Positions 25,379 through 33,364 of a stretch of 64,000 bases of DNA are shown in pieces. Source of the DNA: JALHOM01 sp964615775 (GTDB lineage Bacteria > Patescibacteriota > Saccharimonadia > Saccharimonadales > 2-12-FULL-41-12); assembly GCA_964615775.1 (NCBI GenBank), contig CAZTQB010000001.1, positions 102,398 to 166,397 on the forward strand. Direction: 5' to 3'. The position numbers were made by a program, and so were the translations under genes. The first letter of the stretch is position 1; every line of letters starts with the position of its first letter. The notes beneath the pieces are model-generated. The model was not told where the DNA came from. It was given only the letters and a program-made list of their open reading frames with translations, and searched no databases.

Positions 25379-26461
25379 ATGAAAAGTGTTATTTTGACTG
25401 GCCTTAGAGCCAATAATGACCTGACCATTGGTAATTATTTTGGAGCATTGTTGCCTCTTAACCAAATGGCAGCTGAACACGCTAATGAGTACCAAATAAA
25501 TTTGTTTATACCCGATCTACACAGCTTCACTACGTCAGTCGATCATAGTCAGCTTAAAAATCAAATTATGTTGAACATAAAAACTTTTGTTGCTAGCGGT
25601 CTTCCACTTGAGAATGACAGTGTATTTTTGTATCGCCAGAGCTATATTCCTGCACACTCTGAGCTAACCTGGATATTAGATTGTTTTACGAGTTTTGGCG
25701 AAATGAATCGAATGACACAGTTTAAGGATAAGTCTCGGGACTTGTCATCAAACCAAAATAGCGAAGAGCTGGAAGCAACCGAAAATGGCAATAAAAACAT
25801 AAATAATAAAGCTATATCGGTGGGTTTGTTTAATTACCCAGTGCTGATGGCTAGCGATATTTTGCTTTACAACACTAAGTACATTCCAGTTGGAGAGGAT
25901 CAAACTCAGCATTTAGAATTTGCTAGAGACATTGCTATTCGGTTTAATAACAAATTTAAACCAACATTTACAGTTCCAGAGTCAGTACAGCAGCAGAATA
26001 AATTTTTTGGTCGCAAAAAAGCTCTTCGGATTATGGATTTAGTAGACCCGAGTAAAAAAATGAGTAAAAGCAGCGACAGTGACAAGGGTGTGATTTTTAT
26101 GAGTGACTCACCAGAAGATGTTCGCTCCAAAATTATGTCTGCCACCACCGATAGCTTAAGTAAAATTCAGTATAGCCCTAATTCTCAGCCTGGGATAAGC
26201 AATTTACTTGATTTGATGGCACTTTTAGAAGATTCTACTGTAGAGGAAGTAGCAAAACGCTACGATAATCAAACTCAATACGGTTTATTTAAAACTGAGT
26301 TAGCCGACAAAATGGCTAAATTTATTTCAGATTTTAAAGATAAACTAGAAAAAGTTAGCGAACAGGCGATTATTAGTAAACTTGAAAAAAGCGAGCGAGT
26401 CATGAATGAACAGGCAAATGCTAAGTTATATCAAGTCCAGAAGCTTATAGGCATTCGTTAA
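25379..26461 (+). CDS. trpS: tryptophanyl-tRNA synthetase
   Basis: 360 residues. TGLRANNDLTIGNYFGAL carries the TIGN form of the HIGH motif, DLHSFT and GEDQTQHLEFARDIA are TrpRS signatures, and KKMSKS lies near residue 226. It charges tRNA-Trp with tryptophan. A 15-residue acidic insertion (NSEELEATENGNKNI) lies in the middle. The -10 box directly upstream suggests a leaderless mRNA. The stop abuts the next gene, so trpS, the pseudouridine synthase and the clamp-loader gene form one operon. The gene for tRNA-Trp lies at the far right of this window. Confidence 0.96.
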   Translation: MKSVILTGLRANNDLTIGNYFGALLPLNQMAAEHANEYQINLFIPDLHSFTTSVDHSQLKNQIMLNIKTFVASGLPLENDSVFLYRQSYIPAHSELTWILDCFTSFGEMNRMTQFKDKSRDLSSNQNSEELEATENGNKNINNKAISVGLFNYPVLMASDILLYNTKYIPVGEDQTQHLEFARDIAIRFNNKFKPTFTVPESVQQQNKFFGRKKALRIMDLVDPSKKMSKSSDSDKGVIFMSDSPEDVRSKIMSATTDSLSKIQYSPNSQPGISNLLDLMALLEDSTVEEVAKRYDNQTQYGLFKTELADKMAKFISDFKDKLEKVSEQAIISKLEKSERVMNEQANAKLYQVQKLIGIR

Positions 26462-27322
26462 ATGGAAGATGCTAGTTCAAAAATACGACTAGATAGTTTT
26501 GTTGCAGCTAAATATCCAGAATATTCACGATCATTAATCCAAAAACTAATTAAAGATGGTCGTATAAAAGTTGATGGTTACTGCTTGAAAAAACCATCAC
26601 TAGAGCTAGATACTGGAAAAGACTATATTGTCGATTTAGATTTAACTAACCTAAATAAACCAAAAGAAAAAATTAACGTGGAAGTAATTTATGAAGATAA
26701 AGATGTGGTAGTTGCAAACAAACCAATTGGTGTCTTGACTCATAGTAAAGGTGCTTATAATCCAGAAACAAGTTTAGCTGATTGGTTAAAGCTGCGACCA
26801 GACTATAACTTCAATGAGGATAATGATCGTGGTGGAATTGTTCATCGACTTGATAGAGCAACTAGCGGCGTAGTAATCTGTGCCAAAAACACGATGAGCT
26901 ATTCATATTTGCAAAAACAATTTTCTGATCGTACTTGCCGTAAGGTTTATAATGCAGTAATTGAAGGAAGTCTAAAAATACCTGAGGCAGTCATTGACTT
27001 ACCAATTATACGTAATCCCAAAAAACCGCAAACTTTCAAAGTTGGAGCCAATGGTAAGCCGTCTCAAACATTTTATAAAACATTGCAAACAAATTTACTA
27101 TATTCGCTACTTGAACTAAAGCCAGTAACTGGGCGGACCCACCAACTGCGAGTACATTTAAAATATTTGGACCATCCAATTCTTGGTGACACTTTTTATG
27201 ATGGCAAAAAAGCCGACAGGTTATATCTGCACGCTAGTCAACTTGAGATTACTTTGCCAGGAGGAGAAAGAAAAACTTTTTCTACTAAGTTACCCGATGA
27301 ATTTAACTACAAAATGCAATGA
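26462..27322 (+). CDS. RluA-family 23S rRNA/tRNA pseudouridine synthase
   Basis: 286 residues. An S4-like RNA-binding domain (LDSFVAAKYPEYSRSLIQKLIKDGRIKVDG) at residues about 8-60 is followed by the catalytic domain with HRLDRATSG (catalytic Asp near 131), VHSKGA-like active-site strand and GRTHQLRVHLKYLDHPILGD. It converts uridine to pseudouridine in stable RNA; RluD is the nearest well-known member but the site cannot be inferred. Starts at the base after the trpS stop codon and overlaps the next gene by four bases. Confidence 0.93.
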   Translation: MEDASSKIRLDSFVAAKYPEYSRSLIQKLIKDGRIKVDGYCLKKPSLELDTGKDYIVDLDLTNLNKPKEKINVEVIYEDKDVVVANKPIGVLTHSKGAYNPETSLADWLKLRPDYNFNEDNDRGGIVHRLDRATSGVVICAKNTMSYSYLQKQFSDRTCRKVYNAVIEGSLKIPEAVIDLPIIRNPKKPQTFKVGANGKPSQTFYKTLQTNLLYSLLELKPVTGRTHQLRVHLKYLDHPILGDTFYDGKKADRLYLHASQLEITLPGGERKTFSTKLPDEFNYKMQ

Positions 27323-28173
27323 ATAAACTTGCTCTAAATAGTCTGACTCAAAAATTTGTTGATAACATCATTAAGTCCTCATCCTCAAAGGCAATTGGGT
27401 TGGTTGGCAGTGAGGGGACAGGTAAATTTTTTGTTGCAGAAAAAATTACTAATAGCATTCTTGGCAGAAAGTTTCTGAATTCAAATTATTTATTTATTGA
27501 TGGCAAGAATGAAGGCATAGATGAAGTAAGAGCTGTGCAGAAAAAATTGAACTTAACTACTACTGGACTCAAAAATATTCGCCGAGTTTTAGTAATAAAT
27601 TATACCGACGAACTCTCGCGGGAAGCTCAAAATTCGCTACTAAAGACACTTGAAGAACCGCCACTTGATACGCTGATTTTGGTTTGTATCACTAACATTA
27701 ATTCAATTTTAGCAACTATCAAATCAAGAATTGACATAATAAACATTAGGCCAATTTCGTTGCAGGAAGCAAAAAACTACTACACTGGTTTTAAAAAAGA
27801 AGAAATTGAGAAGAACTATCAAATATCTGGCGGCAAAGCTAGGTTTCTTGATGAGTTGATGAAGGCAAATCAGGACTCAAAAATTTTGCAAAACATTGCT
27901 TACGCTAAAGACATATTGACTAAAAATCGTTTGCAGCGACTAGGCATGGTTGACTCACTGACTAAGAATAAAACTTACTCGGTAACCGAGGTTCTGGATT
28001 CATTAATAGTAATTTTTGAAGCAACTTTTCAAAGCTCGATTAGTAAGAATCTTACGTCTAGCGAGCTTGCAAAAAAGCACAGGTATTTAAATCTTACAGA
28101 TGAAGCTAGAAACGATTTAAGTCATGGCTGTAGTCCAAAATTAGTTTTGACCAGGCTTTTTTGGAGCCTGTAA
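27319..28173 (+). CDS. holB: DNA polymerase III delta-prime-like clamp-loader subunit
   Basis: 284 residues. AAA+ fold with Walker A-like GSEGTGK (about 31-37), SREAQNSLLKTLEEPP (the delta-prime/gamma signature) and ILATIKSRIDIINIRPIS (SRC-like sensor, here SRI without Cys). It loads the beta sliding clamp with DnaX and HolA. The arginine-finger SRC is degenerate, so it may be non-catalytic, as delta-prime is. ATGA overlap with the pseudouridine synthase gene. An inverted repeat CAGGCT/AGCCTG spans its last codons. Confidence 0.85.
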   Translation: MNKLALNSLTQKFVDNIIKSSSSKAIGLVGSEGTGKFFVAEKITNSILGRKFLNSNYLFIDGKNEGIDEVRAVQKKLNLTTTGLKNIRRVLVINYTDELSREAQNSLLKTLEEPPLDTLILVCITNINSILATIKSRIDIINIRPISLQEAKNYYTGFKKEEIEKNYQISGGKARFLDELMKANQDSKILQNIAYAKDILTKNRLQRLGMVDSLTKNKTYSVTEVLDSLIVIFEATFQSSISKNLTSSELAKKHRYLNLTDEARNDLSHGCSPKLVLTRLFWSL

Positions 28174-28213
28174 TGCGTATATGGCAAAATTTGTTATAAA
28201 GACCATTTTTTTA

Positions 28214-28219
28214 TATAAT
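28214..28219 (+). promoter_or_regulatory. -10 box of the TPR gene, near-leaderless
   Basis: TATAAT at 28214-28219 places the start point about 28226, five bases before the ATG at 28231. No Shine-Dalgarno can fit in that leader. Confidence 0.5.
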
Positions 28220-28230
28220 AATAAATACAA

Positions 28231-28887
28231 ATGATTGAATTATTAGCGGTTGCAGTAGCTGGTGCATTATTATTTCGTACATTCTTCCAGAAAGAAGATG
28301 ATATTGAAGTTTTGCCTGTAAAATTCTCTGAAAAATTAGGCAAGCTATGGGACATTGTTCATCAGGGAATGAGAGAAAATCGTTTGCTTCGTGCCGAGAA
28401 GGCTTTATTAACCATTCTTAAAATCGATGAAAAAAATGCTGCTGCTTATAATCGTTTGGGTATTTTATATGCCAAACAGAAAGAGTACCGCGATGCTATT
28501 GATTGTTTTGAAATTGCCTGCAGTATAGAACCAACCGCATCAAGCTTGCACAATCTTGGCCTAATCTTTTATGAAACCGAGAACTATCAAAAGTCAGTAA
28601 TTGCTTTTGATGAGGCTCTGAAACTGGATGATCAAATGGCGGCTCGACATATTGCACTTGCCAAGGCTTTGGAGAAGTTAGGTAATAATAAACGTATGGT
28701 ACAACAATTAGAAAAAGCAGTTGAGCTAGAACCAACTCATGAATCATATATGCTTTTGTCGGAGGCATATAATATTACCAATCAATCTCAAAAAGCTGCA
28801 GAAATTGACAAAAAGTTTCAAAAAATTCTGATTCCGGCAGGTAAAACACGAACTCGCGTCAAGCGAGCAAAACGTGTCGTTGTATAA
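28231..28887 (+). CDS. membrane-anchored TPR-repeat protein
   Basis: 218 residues. A hydrophobic N-terminus (MIELLAVAVAGALLFRTFF) anchors it; residues about 50-195 hold four tetratricopeptide repeats (AAAYNRLGILYAKQKEYRDAIDCFEIA, SLHNLGLIFYETENYQKSVIAFDEAL, with the typical A-Y-G-A-P positions). The C-terminus is strongly basic (RTRVKRAKRVVV). TPR arrays are protein-binding scaffolds; no partner can be inferred. Probably cytoplasmic-facing, because there is no signal-peptidase site. Confidence 0.85.
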   Translation: MIELLAVAVAGALLFRTFFQKEDDIEVLPVKFSEKLGKLWDIVHQGMRENRLLRAEKALLTILKIDEKNAAAYNRLGILYAKQKEYRDAIDCFEIACSIEPTASSLHNLGLIFYETENYQKSVIAFDEALKLDDQMAARHIALAKALEKLGNNKRMVQQLEKAVELEPTHESYMLLSEAYNITNQSQKAAEIDKKFQKILIPAGKTRTRVKRAKRVVV

Positions 28888-29004
28888 TCTCTGTCAATTA
28901 GCTATAAAATAATTATTTTCGAATTACAGTAGTTGTATGTAATAAATATATGGTTATCTTGTTAAAAATCTTCAACTGGTGCAGCATCATTGCTGAGGTC
29001 AGAA

Positions 29005-29178
29005 CTACTCTGCTTGTTCGGGTTTAACAATTGGAATTTCTGTAGAAACCCAAATGTCATCATTTTTACACTCGTACGTTACTTTATCGTACTCTTTGTA
29101 AGAATCTGCCATTTTGAAATTATTCGTTATTTCCCAGCGAACTTTTTTCATGGGCTTTTTACATTTAGGACAATTCAT
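29005..29178 (-). CDS. small zinc-ribbon-like protein
   Basis: 57 codons, on the minus strand. It begins MNCPKCKKPMKKV, a CPxC knuckle, and has one more Cys (TYECKND) with several acidic residues; only three Cys are present, so a complete zinc ribbon would need a His or a partner. Codons avoid rare choices and the frame is uninterrupted. It lies downstream of the tRNA-Tyr terminator. Function unknown. Confidence 0.6.
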   Translation of the reverse strand: MNCPKCKKPMKKVRWEITNNFKMADSYKEYDKVTYECKNDDIWVSTEIPIVKPEQAE

Positions 29179-29199
29179 GACTACATTATAACAAAAACA

Positions 29200-29230
29200 A
29201 AGAAAAAGAAAAAAACTCCGCTAAGGAGTC
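29200..29230 (-). terminator. terminator of the tRNA-Thr/tRNA-Tyr transcript
   Basis: On the minus strand ACTCC (29229-29225) pairs with GGAGT (29219-29215) and is followed by seven Ts and more T-rich sequence. Confidence 0.8.
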
Positions 29231-29246
29231 TTAAGCTTAAGCGTAT

Positions 29247-29331
29247 TGGTGCAGGGAGAGGGATTCGAACCCCCGAAGGCTGAGCCAACTGATTTACAGT
29301 CAGTCGTGTTTGACCGCTTCACTATCCCTGC
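29247..29331 (-). tRNA. tRNA-Tyr (anticodon GUA)
   Basis: Acceptor stem GCAGGGA (29331-29325) pairs with TCCCTGC; the anticodon arm is ACTGA-CTGTAAA-TCAGT with GTA. The longer variable arm (TGGCTCAGCC) fits a class II tRNA. GTTCGAATCC marks the T loop, and CCA is encoded (29249-29247). Confidence 0.95.
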
Positions 29332-29385
29332 ATGTTAAATACTTTAATCCACTTTGTTAGGCCTTTCTCTGTCTAAAAAAGGAAA

Positions 29386-29446
29386 TTTAGACGTATATTA
29401 ACTAATTTATCTAACAGTCTTGTTTAACCGCTTGATAGACTCTGCA
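29386..29446 (-). pseudogene. decayed 5' half of a tRNA-Tyr-like gene
   Basis: Positions 29415-29446 match the 5' half of the tRNA-Tyr gene (29301-29332) at 24 of 32 aligned bases, keeping the CTGCA end, the AAGCGGTTAAACA D-loop and the ACTG of the anticodon stem. No matching 3' half or acceptor complement is found. It lies between the intact tRNA-Tyr and tRNA-Thr genes, so it is probably the remnant of a local duplication. Confidence 0.5.
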
Positions 29447-29457
29447 CAGCAATAAAA

Positions 29458-29534
29458 TGGAGCCACCTGTCGGATTCGAACCGACGACCCTCTGTTTACA
29501 AAACAGATGCTCTAACCAGCTGAGCTAAGGTGGC
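29458..29534 (-). tRNA. tRNA-Thr (anticodon UGU)
   Basis: Acceptor GCCACCT (29534-29528) pairs with AGGTGGC; D arm TAGCTCAGCTGGTTAGAGCA; anticodon loop TTTGTAA with TGT; T loop GGTTCGAATCC; discriminator T and encoded CCA at 29460-29458. Upstream of tRNA-Tyr on the same strand. Confidence 0.96.
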
Positions 29535-29609
29535 ACTAAACTTTAGCTAAAATAGTAACAAATAATCTGTTAAAGTTCAATCTTTTTGTTATAATAAACT
29601 AGATATTTT

Positions 29610-29685
29610 GCCGCGATAGCTCAGTTGGTAGAGCGCATCCATGGTAAGGATGAGGTCTCGGGTTCAAGCCCCGATCGTGGCTCCA
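29610..29685 (+). tRNA. tRNA-Thr (anticodon GGU)
   Basis: Acceptor GCCGCGA pairs with TCGTGGC; D arm TAGCTCAGTTGGTAGAGCG; anticodon stem CATCC/GGATG around ATGGTAA (GGT); T loop GGTTCAAGCC; encoded CCA at 29683-29685. A TATAAT at 29590-29595 suggests its own promoter; it diverges from the other threonine tRNA. Confidence 0.96.
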
Positions 29686-29702
29686 TAAAATCAATGATAG
29701 AT

Positions 29703-29900
29703 ATGAAAAGATTATTCAGAAACAGTGACGACTCAAAAATTTTTGGAGTTTGTTCTGGTATAGCAAACTACCTAGGAGTAGATCCGACCTTAGTAAGGGT
29801 GGTTGCTGTAATTTTGTTGTTTATCTCAGCCGGACTGGCTATTCCAGCTTACTTAGTTATTGCGGTAATTATGCCAGAAAAACCGAAAAAAATAGTTTGA
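29703..29900 (+). CDS. PspC-domain membrane protein
   Basis: 65 residues from ATG at 29703 (ATG at 29694 is possible). MKRLFRNSDDSKIFGVCSGIANYLGVDPTLVRV is the start of a PspC domain, followed by one or two hydrophobic stretches (VVAVILLFISAGLAIPAYLVIAVIMP). PspC proteins sense envelope stress with PspA in enterobacteria; stand-alone small ones are common and of unknown role. It starts 17 bases after the tRNA and may be co-transcribed with it. Confidence 0.85.
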   Translation: MKRLFRNSDDSKIFGVCSGIANYLGVDPTLVRVVAVILLFISAGLAIPAYLVIAVIMPEKPKKIV

Positions 29901-29955
29901 AAATGAGGATCTTATCTGATATAATTGATAAAAATCAACGAAAGATGTATTAAAT

Positions 29956-30162
29956 ATGGGAAAAAAGAACGATAAGCGAAAATTGGTTGGACTAGTGTCA
30001 GAAGAAACTGGACACCGTACTTATTATACGAAAAAAAATGTTCAAAATACCCCTGATAAATTACAGCTACGCAAATACGATCCAATTGCACGAAAACATG
30101 TTTTATATGTAGAGACAAAGAAAAATTTGGGTCGTAACGAAGTTAAACCACGTAAAAAATAA
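29956..30162 (+). CDS. rpmG: 50S ribosomal protein L33 (bL33), zinc-free form
   Basis: 68 residues. LVSEETGHRTYYTKKNVQNTPDKLQLRKYDPIARKHVLYVETK follows the L33 pattern, but the CxxC pairs of zinc forms are replaced (SEET, DPIA) and no Cys is present. There is a basic extension at both ends. It is one of four Cys-free forms of normally zinc-capable ribosomal proteins in this window. Confidence 0.88.
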   Translation: MGKKNDKRKLVGLVSEETGHRTYYTKKNVQNTPDKLQLRKYDPIARKHVLYVETKKNLGRNEVKPRKK

Positions 30163-30168
30163 TTTAGT

Positions 30169-30193
30169 CTATTTTTAGTTTTTATAAAAATAG
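30169..30193. terminator. bidirectional terminator between rpmG and the GH15 gene
   Basis: CTATTTTT (30169-30176) pairs with AAAAATAG (30186-30193). It lies between two convergent genes and has T-rich flanks. Confidence 0.6.
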
Positions 30194-30221
30194 AAAGCTT
30201 AACTTAAAAAGCACAAATTGT

Positions 30222-32168
30222 CTACTGTTTTGATGATTTATTTTTGAGATCTAAAATGGTGTTGATGTACTCGGCATGGCTCCAAACTAATGGTGTAACT
30301 GATACCATATTTTCATTATCTGGGTCAATCTGTTCGGGCAACATACCACTTTCTGACGCTCGTTTTTGTACCCAGTCTATATATTGCCAGGCTTTGTTCA
30401 GATCGCTAACTCTTATGTAATATTGAGCAATCCACAGTGTAGTTATAATCCAGGCATTTGGCCTAGATTCTTGGTTTTTACGAAAGTAATTATCATTTTC
30501 ATATCTTGGGAAACCTAAACTACTTGGATTAGTTAAGTTTTGTTCAATTTGCTTTACAGCGTTTACCAAATCGACTGAGTTTTCCGTATTATAGTAACCA
30601 AAAGTCATCACCCCGTAAAAACTCGATATATCAATTGTCTCATCAAAACTTAAAGAGTCATCATCGTTCAGATTAAAACCTTTGCGGAATACTTTGGTGT
30701 CTGGGTTAATAAATATACTGTACTTATCTAAGATTGACTGTGCGGTTTTCTCCCATGCACTACTCAGTTCATCGTCACCAAACATTTTTGCTAAATCGGC
30801 GGCCGACTGAAGTGCTTTGTAAACGATAGCCGTGGTGTATGTAGTAGTCTCAAATTTCTCTTCCCATAAATCATAGCTAGCGTGTGGTAAACCTGTTTGC
30901 TGATCTATAAAGTTAACCAAAAATGAAGCAGCCATGCAAACAAAATCTCGGTATATCTTATGAACAAAAGCTTGGTCGTTTGAATATTCTAAAAACTCGC
31001 TGAGCATCACAATAATAATTGCAGTTTCGTCTTCTTGGATTGCTAGTTCTGTTTTACCGTTTCTAATAAGTGGATGCCAAGTGCTGCCAATAGCTTGATC
31101 GGGCTGATATTTGTGCATTAAATATCCATCTAAATTGATAATATTTGTCACGAATTCAAAAAATTTTTTTGGTTCTTCGCTATAGCCAAGTCGAATTAGT
31201 GGCCACATTGCGTAAGCTCCGTCACGTGGCCAAACATAGCTATAGTAATCTCTTCCATAGTTATAGATTGACGAGTCACATGAAGCAATAATACCGCCAC
31301 CTTTGTCACAGTGAGCTTTAATAACCATCAGTGATATTTTAGTTTGTCTCTGTATTTCGCTCGATAGACTATTTATATGGCTTGTGGCTTGACTTAACCA
31401 TTCTTGCCAATAAGTCTGGTTAGCGATTAATCGTTTGCTTAGCCCGTTTTGCATAATAAAATGAATCTTTTCACAGGCTGGCTGGGAGTCACCCGCGGCA
31501 ACCCAATAATCAACTGAGCCAGAGGAATTTGCTGGTATTTTGAGGCTGAACCTTATAGCTGAGTCTACACCAGCATGCTCGATATTATTGCCGCTCAATT
31601 CACCATCCTCGGCATCTTTATAAGTACCTTCTTTGCCTTCAATCCGATAATTGCCAACGGAGTGTTGATCAAAATAGGTGTTGGTATCTGTTATTTGTCC
31701 AGAAATAAGCAGGCTAACTTTTCCCTTATAATCTAAAACATAGTTGCCGTGCGGTACGTATAACACGGTATCACCACGACCTAAATTACTTATCTCGAAC
31801 ACTTGATGAAAAAAGATACGTACTTCGCGTTCTTGGTCAGATAAGTTATGAGCTTCAAAAATCCGGCAAAATGCGTCCATTTCATAGTCGACAAAATCTT
31901 TAGACACAAGACTAAGTTTTAAATCTGGGTTATGGTAAGTGCAGTAAGAAATTAAGGCGTTTTCATCATGCATAACAGATACTTGCCAGTTGTTATCGCT
32001 CAACCAGCTAAAATTGCCGTTGACCCACACACCAACATGATGGTGCATGCTACGAGCAGTTGTTAGGTTATCAAGCCCGACATAAGGGAAGTAAAAGTCG
32101 TGAACTAGGCCCTTTTCATTTAGTCCAACAGCTAAGTTACCGTTACTTAAAATTATCGATCTAGCCAT
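30222..32168 (-). CDS. GH15 glucoamylase-type glycoside hydrolase
   Basis: 648 residues from ATG at 32168, whose A is shared with the TAA of the upstream gene; an open frame to 32201 is less likely. An N-terminal beta-sandwich domain (MARSIILSNGNLAVGLNEKGLVHDFYFPYVG) precedes the (alpha/alpha)6 barrel with YVWPRDGAYAMWPLIRLG, QEDET and LPEQIDP near residue 610, the last holding the catalytic base Glu. No signal peptide, so it acts inside the cell on glycogen-like or malto-oligosaccharide substrates, releasing glucose from non-reducing ends; trehalase activity is also known in this family. Last gene of a three-gene operon. Confidence 0.88.
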   Translation of the reverse strand: MARSIILSNGNLAVGLNEKGLVHDFYFPYVGLDNLTTARSMHHHVGVWVNGNFSWLSDNNWQVSVMHDENALISYCTYHNPDLKLSLVSKDFVDYEMDAFCRIFEAHNLSDQEREVRIFFHQVFEISNLGRGDTVLYVPHGNYVLDYKGKVSLLISGQITDTNTYFDQHSVGNYRIEGKEGTYKDAEDGELSGNNIEHAGVDSAIRFSLKIPANSSGSVDYWVAAGDSQPACEKIHFIMQNGLSKRLIANQTYWQEWLSQATSHINSLSSEIQRQTKISLMVIKAHCDKGGGIIASCDSSIYNYGRDYYSYVWPRDGAYAMWPLIRLGYSEEPKKFFEFVTNIINLDGYLMHKYQPDQAIGSTWHPLIRNGKTELAIQEDETAIIIVMLSEFLEYSNDQAFVHKIYRDFVCMAASFLVNFIDQQTGLPHASYDLWEEKFETTTYTTAIVYKALQSAADLAKMFGDDELSSAWEKTAQSILDKYSIFINPDTKVFRKGFNLNDDDSLSFDETIDISSFYGVMTFGYYNTENSVDLVNAVKQIEQNLTNPSSLGFPRYENDNYFRKNQESRPNAWIITTLWIAQYYIRVSDLNKAWQYIDWVQKRASESGMLPEQIDPDNENMVSVTPLVWSHAEYINTILDLKNKSSKQ

Positions 32169-33364
32169 TAGCTTTCGCTCCTTAGCCTTAAGTCTTGCCA
32201 AACATTCATAAAGTAAATAAAGGCGTCATACGGGTTCTCGTATGGGCTAAAGTAGGCGTGGATATCACCGTCGTTAAACCACTTTGTACACATATAATAA
32301 AAATGGTCAGATGTCTGTAATCTACGCCAATCTTCAATCATTTTTTCGTCTCCATAGTTTAGAATTTTGTCCGATAAGCTGTATGTTGCAGATAGTGCTT
32401 GGTGCTGCATATCGTTACCCATCCAGGCTGACAAATCCCTTTCGGTGTCGGCCCAAGTTACTACATTCGGCATGTCAACTCTATCAGTAGCCTCGTGCCT
32501 ATCCGCGACTTCACTGACGGTCATAAAACCATTACCAGGTTGAGATAGCCATTGATTTGGTAAATGAGACAAAAAGTCAAAAATGCCTGACTCGTGCCAT
32601 TGGTGTTCGCCAAATGTTTCATAGTCCATAAATAGATTAAAATTTGTTGCCTCACCGGCATTGTTGAGCCAATGTGTAAATTTATCAGCAGTTAGCGGCC
32701 ATTCTTTCCAGTGCTTATCTCCAAACCTAAAAGCGATATCGTCCGATAACTTATAATTTTTTAGTAAAAGTTTAAGGTTGCCCTCGGTGTATGTGGGCCT
32801 GTAAACAAAATTGGGACTTCGCCAACCCAGTACTGGATCCCAACCTTCAGCTAAAATGACTTTATAGCCCTTTTGATCTGCCCAATAAGCTAGGTCATTA
32901 TTGTAGGCAAGCTCAGTGTTACGAAATGCCGTAGGTGTCTGACCAAACAAATCATTGATTAGCTGACGATGTTTATCGACCTGAGCTTCAAACTCATTTC
33001 GGTTAAAGAAAAAGGCTAAAGAATGGTGAAAAGTCTCAGCTACAATCTCAACTCGACCAGTTGCCGTTAAACGCTGGAATGATTCTAGGCTTGCCGGACT
33101 CCACATCTGCATTTGTTCGATTGCTGTACCGGTAATAGACAAGCTAAATTTAAATTCTGGATGTTCATCTAGTAAGCGTTGTAGGTGTGAATTGGTTGCT
33201 AGATACGATTTCTCGGCGACTTTATGCATAATTCGCTCATTTGAAGTACGGTCATGGTAGTCTGCAAAGAAGTAATTAGAGTTTTCACCGGCATCAAAAA
33301 CTGTGTAAGGTCGCACTCTAAAAGGCTGATGTACGTGCATATAGAGTACGATTTGGCGGCTCAT
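32168..33364 (-). CDS. GH57 alpha-amylase-type glycoside hydrolase
   Basis: 398 residues. YMHVHQPFRVRPY at the start, FRNTELAYN with the presumed nucleophile Glu151, and NLFMDYETFGEHQ with the presumed acid Asp247 are the conserved GH57 regions. No signal peptide. GH57 enzymes include alpha-amylases, 4-alpha-glucanotransferases and branching enzymes; the compact size and HVHQP start fit the intracellular alpha-amylase group. The start overlaps the upstream glycosyltransferase by four bases and the stop overlaps the GH15 start by one base, so the three are made together. Confidence 0.88.
   Translation of the reverse strand: MSRQIVLYMHVHQPFRVRPYTVFDAGENSNYFFADYHDRTSNERIMHKVAEKSYLATNSHLQRLLDEHPEFKFSLSITGTAIEQMQMWSPASLESFQRLTATGRVEIVAETFHHSLAFFFNRNEFEAQVDKHRQLINDLFGQTPTAFRNTELAYNNDLAYWADQKGYKVILAEGWDPVLGWRSPNFVYRPTYTEGNLKLLLKNYKLSDDIAFRFGDKHWKEWPLTADKFTHWLNNAGEATNFNLFMDYETFGEHQWHESGIFDFLSHLPNQWLSQPGNGFMTVSEVADRHEATDRVDMPNVVTWADTERDLSAWMGNDMQHQALSATYSLSDKILNYGDEKMIEDWRRLQTSDHFYYMCTKWFNDGDIHAYFSPYENPYDAFIYFMNVWQDLRLRSES

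Noticed and set aside
28990..29283. 97-codon plus-strand frame
   Set aside because: Runs antisense to the small zinc-ribbon gene and into the tRNA-Tyr gene.
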